64,000 bases of DNA, from positions 41,761 through 105,760 of the forward strand of contig JAIXTO010000113.1 in the NCBI GenBank assembly GCA_027483885.1, in the 5' to 3' direction. A program made the position numbers and the translations under genes. How positions within the stretch are numbered: the stretch's first letter is position 1; each line of letters opens with the position of its first letter. The notes under the pieces are model-generated. The model searched no databases, was not told the origin of the DNA, and saw only the letters and a list, made by a program, of their open reading frames with translations. Below are positions 19,511 through 28,611 of the stretch, in pieces. This DNA comes from Rhizobiaceae bacterium. GTDB lineage: Bacteria; Pseudomonadota; Alphaproteobacteria; Rhizobiales; Rhizobiaceae.

Positions 19511-19936
19511 GTGGATTTATCAGCACGAAACGAGCGTCCCGAAACGGCGGACATCCCCGTCCGTGCGGTGATCGTGCATGTCTGCGAAACCTGCCGCAGC
19601 GCCACGCAAGACCCGGCTGCCCCCCGCGAAGGCGCCGTGCTTGCACAAAACCTTGCTCACCATAACGAACCCGGCATTAAGGTGGAGAGTGTTGCCTGCC
19701 TTGCCAATTGCAAGCGGGGCCTCAGCGCCAGCATCCAGAGCAGCACCGGCTGGAGCTACATTTTCGGCGATCTCACCACCGAAAGCGGCGAGGATCTTCT
19801 CATTGGCGCGCGCCTGCTTGCCGGCTCGGCCGATGGGCTGATGCCGTGGAAGGGCCGTCCCGACAGCCTGAAACGCGGTATGATTGCCCGCATTCCGCCG
19901 TTTCCCTCCGCTCAATCCCAGAACCAGAAGCCTTGA
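19511..19936 (+). CDS. DUF1636 metal-binding protein, thioredoxin-like ferredoxin type
   Basis: A 141-residue cytoplasmic protein with two cysteine pairs, HVCETCR near residue 24 and VACLANCKRG near 66, spaced as in thioredoxin-fold [2Fe-2S] ferredoxins; the family is known as DUF1636. The start is GTG at 19511, with GGTGGGG 5 nt upstream; earlier in-frame starts (such as TTG 19367) fall inside the riboswitch aptamer. It is the first gene behind the riboswitch and ends 11 nt before cobW. Its position suggests a part in cobalt handling or electron supply for corrin synthesis (CobG contains Fe-S and haem-like cofactors), but the function is not established here. Confidence 0.85.
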   Translation: MDLSARNERPETADIPVRAVIVHVCETCRSATQDPAAPREGAVLAQNLAHHNEPGIKVESVACLANCKRGLSASIQSSTGWSYIFGDLTTESGEDLLIGARLLAGSADGLMPWKGRPDSLKRGMIARIPPFPSAQSQNQKP

Positions 19937-19947
19937 AGGACGATCCC

Positions 19948-20985
19948 ATGACCTCTTCCCTCGCCCGCATTCCCTGCACGGTTGTCACCGGTTTTCTCGG
20001 CGCCGGCAAAACCACGCTGCTTTCCCAGGCGCTGCAGAACATCAAGGGCAAGCGGCTTGCCATCATCGTCAACGAGTTCGGCGATGTCGGCATCGATGGC
20101 GAGATCCTGAAAAGCTGCGGCATCGAGAATTGCCCTGAGGACAATATCATCGAGCTGGCAAACGGCTGCATCTGCTGCACGGTGGCCTATGATTTCGTGC
20201 CGGCGATCGACCGCATTCTGGCGATGGAACCGAAGGTGGATCATATCCTCATCGAAACCTCCGGCCTTGCCCTGCCAAAGCCCCTGATCCAGGCCTTCCA
20301 GTGGCCGAGCGTCAAAAGCCGGGTCACCGTGGATGGCGTGATCGCCGTGGTGGACGGGCTGGCGCTGGCCGAAGGCCGCGTGGCCGACGACATGGACGCG
20401 CTGGCCGCCCAGCGGGTGAACGACGATGCGCTCGACCATGACGACCCCGTCGAAGAAGTCTTTGAAGACCAGATCGCCTGCGCCGACCTCGTTATTCTCA
20501 CCAAGGCCGACCTTCTGTCGCCTGCCGATCTAGAAAAGGCCCGCGCCCATGTGAGCGCCCACCTGCCGCGCGCCGTGCGCATCGTCAATTCGGAAAAGGG
20601 CGCGGTCGATCCGGCTGTGTTTATCGGCCTTGGCCTTGCCGTCGAGGACGACATCGAGAACCGCAAAACGCATCACGACGATGAACTGGACCACGAGCAC
20701 GACGATTTCGACAGCTTTGTCCTCGATATCGCAGCGATATCCGATCCCGAAAGCCTCAGCCGGCGCATTGCCGATGTAACGGCGGCCGAAAAGGTGCTGC
20801 GCATCAAGGGTTATGTGGAAGTTGAGGGCAAGCCGATGCGGCTCCTGGTGCAGGCCGTCGGCCCGCGCGTGAACCATTATTTCGACCGCGCCTGGGGTGC
20901 CGGCGAGGATCGTCGTTCGCGCCTCGTCGTGATCGGTGAAAAGGGCATCGATGCCGCCCGCATCGGACAAATATTGGCGGCCTGA
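19948..20985 (+). CDS. cobW: CobW, G3E-family GTPase metallochaperone
   Basis: A 345-residue G3E GTPase that is thought to deliver cobalt to the CobNST chelatase. It has Walker A GFLGAGKTTLL at residues 14-24, IVNEFGDVGIDG, the metal-binding GCICC motif near 74, ILIETSGLALPKP, and TKADLL for guanine specificity. An acidic/histidine-rich linker (HHDDELDHEHDDFD near 240) probably binds metal and precedes the C-terminal CobW domain. The start ATG at 19948 has AAGGA 8 nt upstream; upstream extension has no family similarity. The TGA overlaps the cobN ATG by one base, so the two are coupled. Confidence 0.95.
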   Translation: MTSSLARIPCTVVTGFLGAGKTTLLSQALQNIKGKRLAIIVNEFGDVGIDGEILKSCGIENCPEDNIIELANGCICCTVAYDFVPAIDRILAMEPKVDHILIETSGLALPKPLIQAFQWPSVKSRVTVDGVIAVVDGLALAEGRVADDMDALAAQRVNDDALDHDDPVEEVFEDQIACADLVILTKADLLSPADLEKARAHVSAHLPRAVRIVNSEKGAVDPAVFIGLGLAVEDDIENRKTHHDDELDHEHDDFDSFVLDIAAISDPESLSRRIADVTAAEKVLRIKGYVEVEGKPMRLLVQAVGPRVNHYFDRAWGAGEDRRSRLVVIGEKGIDAARIGQILAA

Positions 20986-23900
20986 TGCACATCCTCGCCA
21001 CCACATCCTCGTCGCTCGACGATCTGATCGAACCGGTCGATCTCAACCAGACGCCGGGCGATGTGGTGGTGCTGTCCTTTACCGACAGCGACCTGAACGG
21101 CATGGCGGCTGCCTGGGACAGGCTGTCGCGCGCAGACCTGTCGCTGCGCCTTGCCCAGCTTTCAGACCTGCGCCATCCGATGTCCGTCGATCTCTGGATC
21201 GACAAGGTCGCCCGCCATGCACGGGTGCTGATGGTGCGCGTGCTCGGCGGTTATGACCGCTGGCGTTACGGGGTCGAAGAACTGGCGCGTCTGGCGCGGC
21301 GAAAAAAAATTCCGCTCATTCTTCTGCCCGGCGAATGCAGCGAGACGGACGACCGTCTGACGGCCGCCTCCACCGTATCCGGCGAGGAAATCACCCGCCT
21401 CCTCGCCTTCTTCCGCGAGGGCGGGCCTGACAATCTCGACCGTATGGCGCTGAGCCTTCAGGCCCTGGCAGATGGTCAAGGCGACGTGCGGCCTGTGGCT
21501 GAGGCCGTACCAAAACTTGGCTTTTACCGGTCGGGCCACGGCGTGGTCTCCCTTCCAGACGCGCTGGAGGGTTTGGCGGGTAAAAAAATTCTGCCGCTTC
21601 TGTTTTACCGCTCCATGCTGCTCGCCGGCGACGTCGCGCCCATCGATGCGCTGTCGGAAGCGCTCATGGCGCGTGGCTTTGCGCCCCTTCCCGTCTTCGT
21701 GCCGGGGCTGAAGGATGAGGGCACACTGACCTTCCTCCACGAGACGTTGTCGCGCCTTGAACCTGCCGCGATCATCACCTCGACGGCTTTTGCGAGCCAC
21801 GCGGAACCGGACGGGAAAACCCTGTTCGACCGGCTTGGCGTGCCGGTTTTTCAGGCCGTGATCGCCACCACAAAACGCGAGGCCTGGATCGACAGCCAGC
21901 GCGGGCTCGGTCCCTCGGATCTGGCCATGCATGTGGTGCTGCCGGAACTCGATGGCCGCATTCTCGCAGGCGTCCTCTCCTTTAAGACTGAGCGCGAAGG
22001 CGATACGGCATATGGCTTTTCGGGCTTTGCCAATCGCCCGGAGCCGGACCGGGTGGAGGCCGTGGCAGACCGCATTGCCCGGCATATGGCGCTTCAGCAG
22101 ACGCCGCGCGCTGAGCGCCGGATCGTCATCCTGATGCCGGATTATCCGGGCGCTGCCGGCCGCACGGGTTATGCCGTCGGCCTTGATGTGCCGGAAAGCG
22201 TGCGGCAGATGCTTATTCAGTTAGCCGGGCAAGGATATGGCGTTTCGGATATTCCCGACACGGCAAAGGCGCTGATGGACCGGATCCTGACCGGATCGCA
22301 GCACCTCGCCCGCGACGATTATGAAGGCTATCTCGCGCACCTGCCGGACGACGCCAAAAATGCCGTTGCCGCCACCTGGGGCGAACCGCAGGGGGACGAA
22401 GCGTTTGGCCCGGATGGCTTTTGTTTCCGCGCTGCCCGTTTTGGCAATATCACGGTCGCCCTTGCGCCGGATCGTGGCCGGGAAGCCGACAGGCGCACGG
22501 ATTATCACGATCCGACCCGCCCGCCGCGCCACGCGCTGATCGCCTTCGGCGCCTGGATGCAGCGCCACATCGAGGCCCATGCCATCGTGCATGTCGGCGC
22601 GCATGGCACGCTGGAATGGCTGCCGGGCAAGACGGTGGCGCTGACGAAAAGCTGCTTTCCAGAACTCGTCACCGGGCATCTGCCGGTGATCTATCCGTTC
22701 ATCGTGTCCAATCCCGGCGAGGCGGCGGTTGCCAAAAGGCGGATCGCAGCGCTGACCCTTGGCCATCTGCCGCCGATCCTGACGACGGCCGGATTGTCGG
22801 AGGCGCAGCAGAAGCTGGAACTGCTGGTCGATGAATATGCGCAGGCCGATGGGCTGGATCGCCGCCGCCGCGACCGTCTGGCAAAACTGATCATCGAGGC
22901 GGCAGAGGAAACCGGCCTTGCCGGCGAGGCCGGCGTTGCGAACACCGACGATCCCGATACGGCGCTGTCGCGCATCGATGCATTTCTCTGCGACCTCAAG
23001 GACTTTGCCATCAAGGACGGCCAGCATGTCTTTGGCCACGAAGACGCGCGCGAGACAGATCCGGCGCGCACCGACAGTATCTTGCGCGAGCGCAAGAGCC
23101 TGATGGATGCGCTGGATGGCCGCCACATCAGCCCCGGCCCCTCCGGCGCACCGGCGCGGGGACGGCGCGACGTGCTGCCGACGGGCCGCAATCTTTACGC
23201 CTCAGATCCCCGCACCATGCCGACGCCGACCGCCTTCGAGCTTGGAAAACTTGCCGCCGACGAGGTGATCCGCCGTTACATGCAGGACCATGGCGACTGG
23301 CCGAAAAGCCTCGTCATCGATCTCTGGGGCAGTGCGACGCTTCGAAGTGGTGGCGAAGAGGTGGCGCAGGGGTTGGCGCTGATGGGTGCGCGCCCGGTGC
23401 AGGACCCGGCAACGGGGCGCGTGACCGGCATCGAGGTTCTGCCGCCGGCGCATCTCGGGCGGCCGCGCGTTGACGTGACCTTTCGCATTTCCGGCCTATT
23501 TCGCGATATGTTTCCCGCTCTCATCGCGCTTCTCGATGCCGCTGTGCGCGCGATTGCCGCCCGCACCGATGAGGCCGGCGGCGACAACCCGCTGGCGGAA
23601 ACGGCCATGGGTGAAGGCTCGGCCCCTGCCCGCATTTTCGGCTCTGCACCCGGCACCTATGGTTCCGGTATCGAGGAACAGCTTTCGTCCGGCGACTGGG
23701 ACAGACGCGAAGATCTCGGCCGCGCCTATCTTTCCATGACCAGCCATGCCTTTGGCGGACCTGACGGCGCGGAAAGGCCGGCCGGCGCGCTGTTTGAAGA
23801 GCGCGTGCGCAGCGCAGACCTTCTCGTCCACACCGGTGACGATCCCGGTCGCGACCTCCTCGACGGCTCCGGCGATGTCGCCTTCATCGGCGGCTTTGCG

Positions 23901-24344
23901 GCCGCCGTCGCAGCACTCGGCGGCAAGGCCGATGTGATTGCGCTCGATACCACCGACCCCCAGCGTCCGCGCGCCCGCTCGGTCACGGAAGCGATCACCC
24001 GTGTGGTGCGCGCCCGTGCCGTCAACCCGCGCTTCATCGCCGGCCAGATGCGCCACGGACCGCGCGGGGCTGCCGAATTTGCCGAGACCGTGGATCGGCT
24101 CGTCGGTTTTGCCGAAACCACGCAAGCGGTCCCGCAAGGGCTGATCGAGGCCGTCTACGAGGCTTATGTGGCCGACGAGACGGTGCGCGATTTCGTGCTC
24201 GACCAGAACCCGGAGGCCGCCGGTGCCATCGCCGACCGGCTGATCTCGGCGCGTCGGCGCGGTCTCTGGCAGCCGCGCCGCAATTCGGTGGATCGCGAAC
24301 TGGACGTTCTGCGCAACTTTGCCCGGGAAAAGCAGCGCCGATGA
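20985..24344 (+). CDS. cobN: Cobaltochelatase large subunit CobN
   Basis: A 1,119-residue subunit that, with the CobS/CobT AAA+ pair, inserts cobalt into hydrogenobyrinic acid a,c-diamide using ATP. Conserved parts are MSVDLWIDKVARHAR and GGYDRWRYGVEEL early on, HVGAHGTLEWLPGK near residue 543, YPFIVSNPGE, and the C-terminal PSGAPARGRRDVLPTGRNLY, GGFAAAVAALGG and NPRFIAGQMRHG stretches. CobN is usually about 1,250-1,275 residues; this one seems to lack some 130 residues between VFGHEDARETDP and ILRERKSLMDALDG (near 685-705). No frameshift is apparent. CobS and CobT are not in the window. It overlaps cobG by 4 nt. Confidence 0.95.
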   Translation: MHILATTSSSLDDLIEPVDLNQTPGDVVVLSFTDSDLNGMAAAWDRLSRADLSLRLAQLSDLRHPMSVDLWIDKVARHARVLMVRVLGGYDRWRYGVEELARLARRKKIPLILLPGECSETDDRLTAASTVSGEEITRLLAFFREGGPDNLDRMALSLQALADGQGDVRPVAEAVPKLGFYRSGHGVVSLPDALEGLAGKKILPLLFYRSMLLAGDVAPIDALSEALMARGFAPLPVFVPGLKDEGTLTFLHETLSRLEPAAIITSTAFASHAEPDGKTLFDRLGVPVFQAVIATTKREAWIDSQRGLGPSDLAMHVVLPELDGRILAGVLSFKTEREGDTAYGFSGFANRPEPDRVEAVADRIARHMALQQTPRAERRIVILMPDYPGAAGRTGYAVGLDVPESVRQMLIQLAGQGYGVSDIPDTAKALMDRILTGSQHLARDDYEGYLAHLPDDAKNAVAATWGEPQGDEAFGPDGFCFRAARFGNITVALAPDRGREADRRTDYHDPTRPPRHALIAFGAWMQRHIEAHAIVHVGAHGTLEWLPGKTVALTKSCFPELVTGHLPVIYPFIVSNPGEAAVAKRRIAALTLGHLPPILTTAGLSEAQQKLELLVDEYAQADGLDRRRRDRLAKLIIEAAEETGLAGEAGVANTDDPDTALSRIDAFLCDLKDFAIKDGQHVFGHEDARETDPARTDSILRERKSLMDALDGRHISPGPSGAPARGRRDVLPTGRNLYASDPRTMPTPTAFELGKLAADEVIRRYMQDHGDWPKSLVIDLWGSATLRSGGEEVAQGLALMGARPVQDPATGRVTGIEVLPPAHLGRPRVDVTFRISGLFRDMFPALIALLDAAVRAIAARTDEAGGDNPLAETAMGEGSAPARIFGSAPGTYGSGIEEQLSSGDWDRREDLGRAYLSMTSHAFGGPDGAERPAGALFEERVRSADLLVHTGDDPGRDLLDGSGDVAFIGGFAAAVAALGGKADVIALDTTDPQRPRARSVTEAITRVVRARAVNPRFIAGQMRHGPRGAAEFAETVDRLVGFAETTQAVPQGLIEAVYEAYVADETVRDFVLDQNPEAAGAIADRLISARRRGLWQPRRNSVDRELDVLRNFAREKQRR

Positions 24345-25729
24345 CAACGACACCGGTCACCTCCCTTGCGCTTCCTTCCTCCCTCGCGCCCCTCTCTTCC
24401 CTGGCCCGCGGCGCCTGCCCGGCGCTCTCTGCCCCGATGCAGACCGGCGACGGGCTTTTGACGAGGGTGGCGCTGGCAGCCCCCATCCGGCCCGACCAGT
24501 TGTCCCGCCTCTGCGATCTCTCGCGCCAATACGGCAACGGCATTCTCGATATCACCGCGCGCAGCAACCTGCAGATCCGCGGGCTCGATGACCATTCCGC
24601 CATCGCGCTGGAAGAGGCCGTGCGCCACCTTTCGCTGCCGCTGCGCGAGGGGCTTGCCGTGGAATGGTCTCCGCTTGCCGGTGACGATGTTTTCGAAGTT
24701 ACCGATCCGCGCCCGCTCGGACAGGCGATCATCGCATGCGGCCGGCCTTTGGCGGAGCGCCTTGCGCCAAAACTTTCCGTGGTGGTGGAGGGCGGAGGCA
24801 CGATCCGGCTCGACCATCTGCTCGCCGATATCAGGCTGACGGCCATTCACGAAGACGGCGCCCTCCACTGGTTGCTGACGCTTGGCGGGACGGCAGAGAC
24901 AGGCCGCAAGCTTGGGCTGGTCACAGATGAAGACGCGGCCGTGGTAACGCAGGATCTTCTGGAGCATCTGGCTCGGCTTGGTCCAAAAACCCGCGGTCGC
25001 GATATTGACCCTGCGCATCCCGGTATTCAGCGGCTTGGGCTTCAGGAGCGGATATCGTGGCTGACGCCGGACACCGCAAATGCCGACCCTGCGCATCCCT
25101 CACCCTTCGGCCTTTTTCCGCTTGCAGGCCCGCTCTGCGCCCTTCGCATCGCGCTGCCATTCGGGCAGATGGATGCCGCGCGGCTGGCGGCATTGGCAGA
25201 GGTTTCCGCGCGCACCGGCATCCTCTGGCTGAAACCTGCGCCTGATCATGCGCTGGTGCTTGCCGGGCCGGAACAGGCGTGCATCCAGGTGCTCGACCAC
25301 GCGGAAAAATCAGGCTTCATCACCGGCGTCAGTGATCCGCTGGCGGAAATTTCCGCCTGCCCCGGCGCGCGCGCCTGCAACTCCGGCCACTACACTACCC
25401 ATGAGACCGGCCGCATCGCTGCGCGCGAAGCCTCAGCGCTGCTTGATGGCTCCGTGCGCCTGCATCTTTCCGGTTGCGCCAAGGGTTGCGCGCATCCGGG
25501 CCCCGCCACCCTGACATTCGTCGGCGCTGAGGCCGGCACACATCTTGTCTTTGAAGGCAAAACCGCCGATACCCCGTTCAAAACCCTTGTCCCGCACACG
25601 GAAACCGCAGCCCTTGCCGCACTTGACCGGCTGGTGCGCCTTCAGCGCCAGCCTACCGAGACGAGCCGCGACTGTCTGGCCCGCCTTGGTCCGCAGGTGA
25701 TTGCGGCGGCGCTTTCTGAAAGTAGATGA
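24341..25729 (+). CDS. cobG: Precorrin-3B synthase CobG
   Basis: A 462-residue mono-oxygenase of the nitrite/sulfite reductase fold that uses molecular oxygen to make the hydroxylactone precorrin-3B, the step that defines the aerobic pathway. N- and C-terminal ferredoxin-like half-domains are visible (TRVALAAPIRPDQL and the GLFPLAGPLCALRIALPFGQ region). The [4Fe-4S] ligands CPGARAC (near residue 341) and CAKGC (near 379) form the canonical Cx5C/Cx3C set. The start overlaps the cobN stop as ATGA, and the stop overlaps cobH as ATGA. Confidence 0.93.
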   Translation: MTTTPVTSLALPSSLAPLSSLARGACPALSAPMQTGDGLLTRVALAAPIRPDQLSRLCDLSRQYGNGILDITARSNLQIRGLDDHSAIALEEAVRHLSLPLREGLAVEWSPLAGDDVFEVTDPRPLGQAIIACGRPLAERLAPKLSVVVEGGGTIRLDHLLADIRLTAIHEDGALHWLLTLGGTAETGRKLGLVTDEDAAVVTQDLLEHLARLGPKTRGRDIDPAHPGIQRLGLQERISWLTPDTANADPAHPSPFGLFPLAGPLCALRIALPFGQMDAARLAALAEVSARTGILWLKPAPDHALVLAGPEQACIQVLDHAEKSGFITGVSDPLAEISACPGARACNSGHYTTHETGRIAAREASALLDGSVRLHLSGCAKGCAHPGPATLTFVGAEAGTHLVFEGKTADTPFKTLVPHTETAALAALDRLVRLQRQPTETSRDCLARLGPQVIAAALSESR

Positions 25730-26361
25730 TGACCGACTACGACTATATTCGCGACGGCGATGCGATCTACGCCAAATCCTTCGCCATCATCCGCGAGGAA
25801 GCCGATCTTTCGGCCTTCTCGCCTGATGAGGCAGAAGTGGCGATCCGCATGATCCATGCCTGCGGCCTGGTGGAGGCTGCCGCGTATTTCCGCTTTTCAC
25901 CCACCTTCGTCGAGGCCGCACGCGGTGCGCTTTCTGCCGGACGCCCGATCTTCTGCGATGCGCAGATGGTGGCGCACGGCGTGACGCGCGCGCGGCTTGC
26001 CAACAAGAACGAGGTGATCTGCACGCTCCGCGACCCGCAGACGCCTGATATTGCCAAACGCATCGGCAACACCCGTTCTGCGGCAGCACTTGAGCTTTGG
26101 GCAGACCAGTTGGAGGGCGCGATCGTTGCCATCGGCAACGCCCCGACCGCGCTGTTTTACCTCATGGAAATGCTCGACCGTGGCTGCCCGCGCCCGGCGG
26201 CCATCATTGGCATGCCGGTCGGCTTCGTCGGGGCTGCCGAAAGCAAGGATGCGCTTGCAGAACATAAGCTCGGCATTCCCTATGCCATCGTGAAAGGCCG
26301 CATGGGCGGCTCGGCGATGACGGCGGCTGCCGTCAATGCACTGGCGAGGGCCGGGCTTTGA
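25726..26361 (+). CDS. cobH: Precorrin-8X methylmutase CobH
   Basis: A 211-residue enzyme that moves the C11 methyl to C12, turning precorrin-8X into hydrogenobyrinic acid. Signatures are AVRMIHACG-like VAIRMIHACGLV (catalytic His), GRPIFCDAQMVAHGVTRARL, TRSAAALELW, IGNAPTALFYLMEML, GMPVGFVGAAESKDAL and PYAIVKGRMGGSAMTAAAVNAL. Two consecutive ATG codons open the gene; the first overlaps the cobG stop. It couples into cobI through a TTGA overlap. Confidence 0.96.
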   Translation: MMTDYDYIRDGDAIYAKSFAIIREEADLSAFSPDEAEVAIRMIHACGLVEAAAYFRFSPTFVEAARGALSAGRPIFCDAQMVAHGVTRARLANKNEVICTLRDPQTPDIAKRIGNTRSAAALELWADQLEGAIVAIGNAPTALFYLMEMLDRGCPRPAAIIGMPVGFVGAAESKDALAEHKLGIPYAIVKGRMGGSAMTAAAVNALARAGL

Positions 26362-27098
26362 GCGAGATCGCAAGCGGAAAACTGATCGGCGTCGGCACCG
26401 GTCCCGGGGACCCGGACCTGTTGACGCTGAAGGCGGTCAAAGCGCTCAACGCAGCGGATGTGGTTGCCTTTTTCGCCAAGCGCGGTGCGCGCGGCAACGG
26501 CCGGACCATCGTTGATGGCCATATGCGCGCCGATGTGATCGAACTGCCGCTTATCTATCCGGTGACGGTGGAAGAGCATAAGGACAGCGAAAGCTACAAA
26601 AACGCCATCGACGGCTTTTTCGACGAATCGGCCGCCCAGATCGCCCTCCACCTGCAGGCTGGACGCACCGTTGCGGTGCTGAGCGAGGGCGATCCGCTGT
26701 TTTATGGCTCTTATATGCACCTGCACCTGCGGCTTGCGCCGCATTTTCCAGCCGAAGTCATTCCCGGTGTCACCGCCATGTCCGGCTGCTGGTCGATGGC
26801 GAACCTGCCGCTTGTGCAGGGCGACGATATTTTGAGCGTGCTGCCCGGCACGCTTTCCGAAGAGGTGCTGGCGCAGCGGCTGGCCGGCACCGATGGCGCC
26901 GTCATCATGAAGGTTGGCCGCAACCTGCCAAAGATCCGCCGCGCGCTGTCTTGCGTCGGCAAGCTGGAAGGTGCGGTCTATGTGGAGCGTGGCACTATGG
27001 CTAATGGTGCCGCGATGCCGCTCGTTGAGCGCGACGAGCTGCTGCCGGCCCCCTATTTTTCGCTGGTGCTGGTGCCCGGCTGGAAGGGCAGGCCATGA
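26358..27098 (+). CDS. cobI: Precorrin-2 C20-methyltransferase CobI
   Basis: A 246-residue SAM-dependent tetrapyrrole methylase acting on precorrin-2 at C20. It starts LIGVGTGPGDPDLLTLKAVKAL and continues with AFFAKRGARGNGRT, VAVLSEGDPLFYGSYMHL, EVIPGVTAMSGCWSMANLPL and VIMKVGRNLPKIR, all typical of CobI/CbiL. The start codon is TTG at 26358-26360, overlapping the cobH TGA; no ATG or GTG lies before the conserved N terminus. It overlaps cobJ by 4 nt. Confidence 0.95.
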   Translation: MSEIASGKLIGVGTGPGDPDLLTLKAVKALNAADVVAFFAKRGARGNGRTIVDGHMRADVIELPLIYPVTVEEHKDSESYKNAIDGFFDESAAQIALHLQAGRTVAVLSEGDPLFYGSYMHLHLRLAPHFPAEVIPGVTAMSGCWSMANLPLVQGDDILSVLPGTLSEEVLAQRLAGTDGAVIMKVGRNLPKIRRALSCVGKLEGAVYVERGTMANGAAMPLVERDELLPAPYFSLVLVPGWKGRP

Positions 27099-27877
27099 GC
27101 GAGAACCTTATCCCCACCGGCCGGCTGACCGTCGTTGGCCTTGGGCCGGGAAGCCCGCTTCAAGTCACCCCGGAAGCGCTTGCTGCCTGCGAGGACGCCA
27201 CCGATTTCTTCGGTTATGGCCCCTATGTCGAGCGTCTCACACTTCTCCCCCACCAGCGCCGGCACGCATCCGACAATCGCGAGGAAATTTCGCGCGCGGC
27301 AGCGGCACTTGAGCTTGCCGCAAGGGGCGGAAAAGTCTGCGTCGTCTCAGGCGGAGATCCCGGCGTGTTTGCGATGGCAGCGGCCGTCTGCGAGGCCATC
27401 GAAGCCGGGCCACCCGCTTTTCGGCAGGTGGAATTTTCCGTGGTGCCTGGCGTCACAGCCATGCTGGCCGTCGCAGCCAAGGCCGGCGCGCCGCTCGGCC
27501 ACGATTTCTGCGCCATCTCGCTCTCCGACAACCTGAAACCCTGGAGCGTTATCGAAAAACGTCTGGTCGCTGCCGCAGAAGCCGGCTTCGTCATGGCCTT
27601 CTACAACCCCGTCAGCAAGGCGCGGCCGCACCAGCTGGGCGTAGCCTTTGACATTTTGCGCGCGCACCTGCCCGGCACCGTGCCGGTGATTTTTGGCCGC
27701 GCGGCCGGCAGACCAGACGAAAAGATCCGCATCGAACTTTTGGCCGATGCCCGCGCCGACATGGCGGACATGGCGACCTGCATCATCGTCGGCTCGGTGG
27801 AGACCCGCCTGATTGCCCGCGACGGCAAGGCGCCGCTGGTTTATTCGCCGCGCAGCTGGTCGGCAGGAAAGGCCTGA
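27095..27877 (+). CDS. cobJ: Precorrin-3B C17-methyltransferase CobJ
   Basis: A 260-residue SAM-dependent methylase that methylates C17 and contracts the ring to give precorrin-4. Seen are LTVVGLGPGSPLQVTPEAL, FFGYGPYVERL, VCVVSGGDPGVFAMAAAVCE, VVPGVTAMLAVAAKAGAPLG, HDFCAISLSDNLKPW and MAFYNPVSKARPHQLG, all family-specific. It is the last gene of the riboswitch-led operon. Its last 37 nt overlap the end of the convergent cobK. Confidence 0.96.
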   Translation: MSENLIPTGRLTVVGLGPGSPLQVTPEALAACEDATDFFGYGPYVERLTLLPHQRRHASDNREEISRAAAALELAARGGKVCVVSGGDPGVFAMAAAVCEAIEAGPPAFRQVEFSVVPGVTAMLAVAAKAGAPLGHDFCAISLSDNLKPWSVIEKRLVAAAEAGFVMAFYNPVSKARPHQLGVAFDILRAHLPGTVPVIFGRAAGRPDEKIRIELLADARADMADMATCIIVGSVETRLIARDGKAPLVYSPRSWSAGKA

Positions 27878-28611
27878 GCGACATGGTCGGCAAGCGCTTC
27901 CACGGTCTCGAAAGAGCAGACATCCGGCAGAACCGGGCGACGGATCATGATGACGTCGAGGCCAAGCTTTCGTGCCGCAACGATCTTGCCATAACTTGCC
28001 GCGCCGCCGGAATTTTTCGAGACGATCACCTCGATGCGGTTGTCTCGCAGCAGCGTAATTTCGTCCTCCTCGGCAAACGGGCCGCGGGCGGTGATGTAGC
28101 GTACATCGAGAAGGTCCAGCGGCGGCTCGACCGCATCGACACTGCGCACGAGATAACGATGCTGCGGGGCGGCCTCGAAGGGCAGCAGTTCCTGCCGGCC
28201 GAGCGCCAGAAACGCACGGCGCGGCGCGGTCCCAAGGCTCACCACCGCCTGTTCCACGCTCTCCACCTCCTGCCAACGATCGCCGGGCTCACGGTTCCAG
28301 CCGGGCCGACGCAGCGCCACCAGAGGAATTTCAGCCATGCGGGCAGCCGTATCGGCATTGGCGGAAATACGCGCGGCGTAAGGATGGGTGGCATCGATCA
28401 TCAGGTCGATCCGGTTTGCACCGAGATAGCGCGCCAACCCCTCGGCGCCGCCAAAACCGCCGGTGCGCACCGGAACCGGCTGCTCGACCGGCGTTTTCGT
28501 GCGTCCGGCCAGCGACAGTTCCAGCCGGAAACGCTTGAGCGCCGCCAATCTTCCGGCAAGCTGGCGCGCCTCCGTGGTGCCGCCGAGAATGAGAATGGAG
28601 TGCAAGGCCAT
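27841..28611 (-). CDS. cobK: Precorrin-6A reductase CobK
   Basis: A 256-residue NADPH-dependent reductase of the precorrin macrocycle. The opening ILILGGTTEARQLAGRLA is the CobK/CbiJ nucleotide-binding loop, and DATHPYAARISANA and VSKNSGGAASYGKI are further signatures. The ATG used (28609-28611) shares CATG with the divergent cobL start. AGGAG is only 2 nt before this ATG but 10 nt before the TTG two codons later (28603-28605), so the true start could be that TTG, which would remove the overlap. The 3' end overlaps cobJ by 37 nt. Confidence 0.93.
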   Translation of the reverse strand: MALHSILILGGTTEARQLAGRLAALKRFRLELSLAGRTKTPVEQPVPVRTGGFGGAEGLARYLGANRIDLMIDATHPYAARISANADTAARMAEIPLVALRRPGWNREPGDRWQEVESVEQAVVSLGTAPRRAFLALGRQELLPFEAAPQHRYLVRSVDAVEPPLDLLDVRYITARGPFAEEDEITLLRDNRIEVIVSKNSGGAASYGKIVAARKLGLDVIMIRRPVLPDVCSFETVEALADHVAQAFPADQLRGE

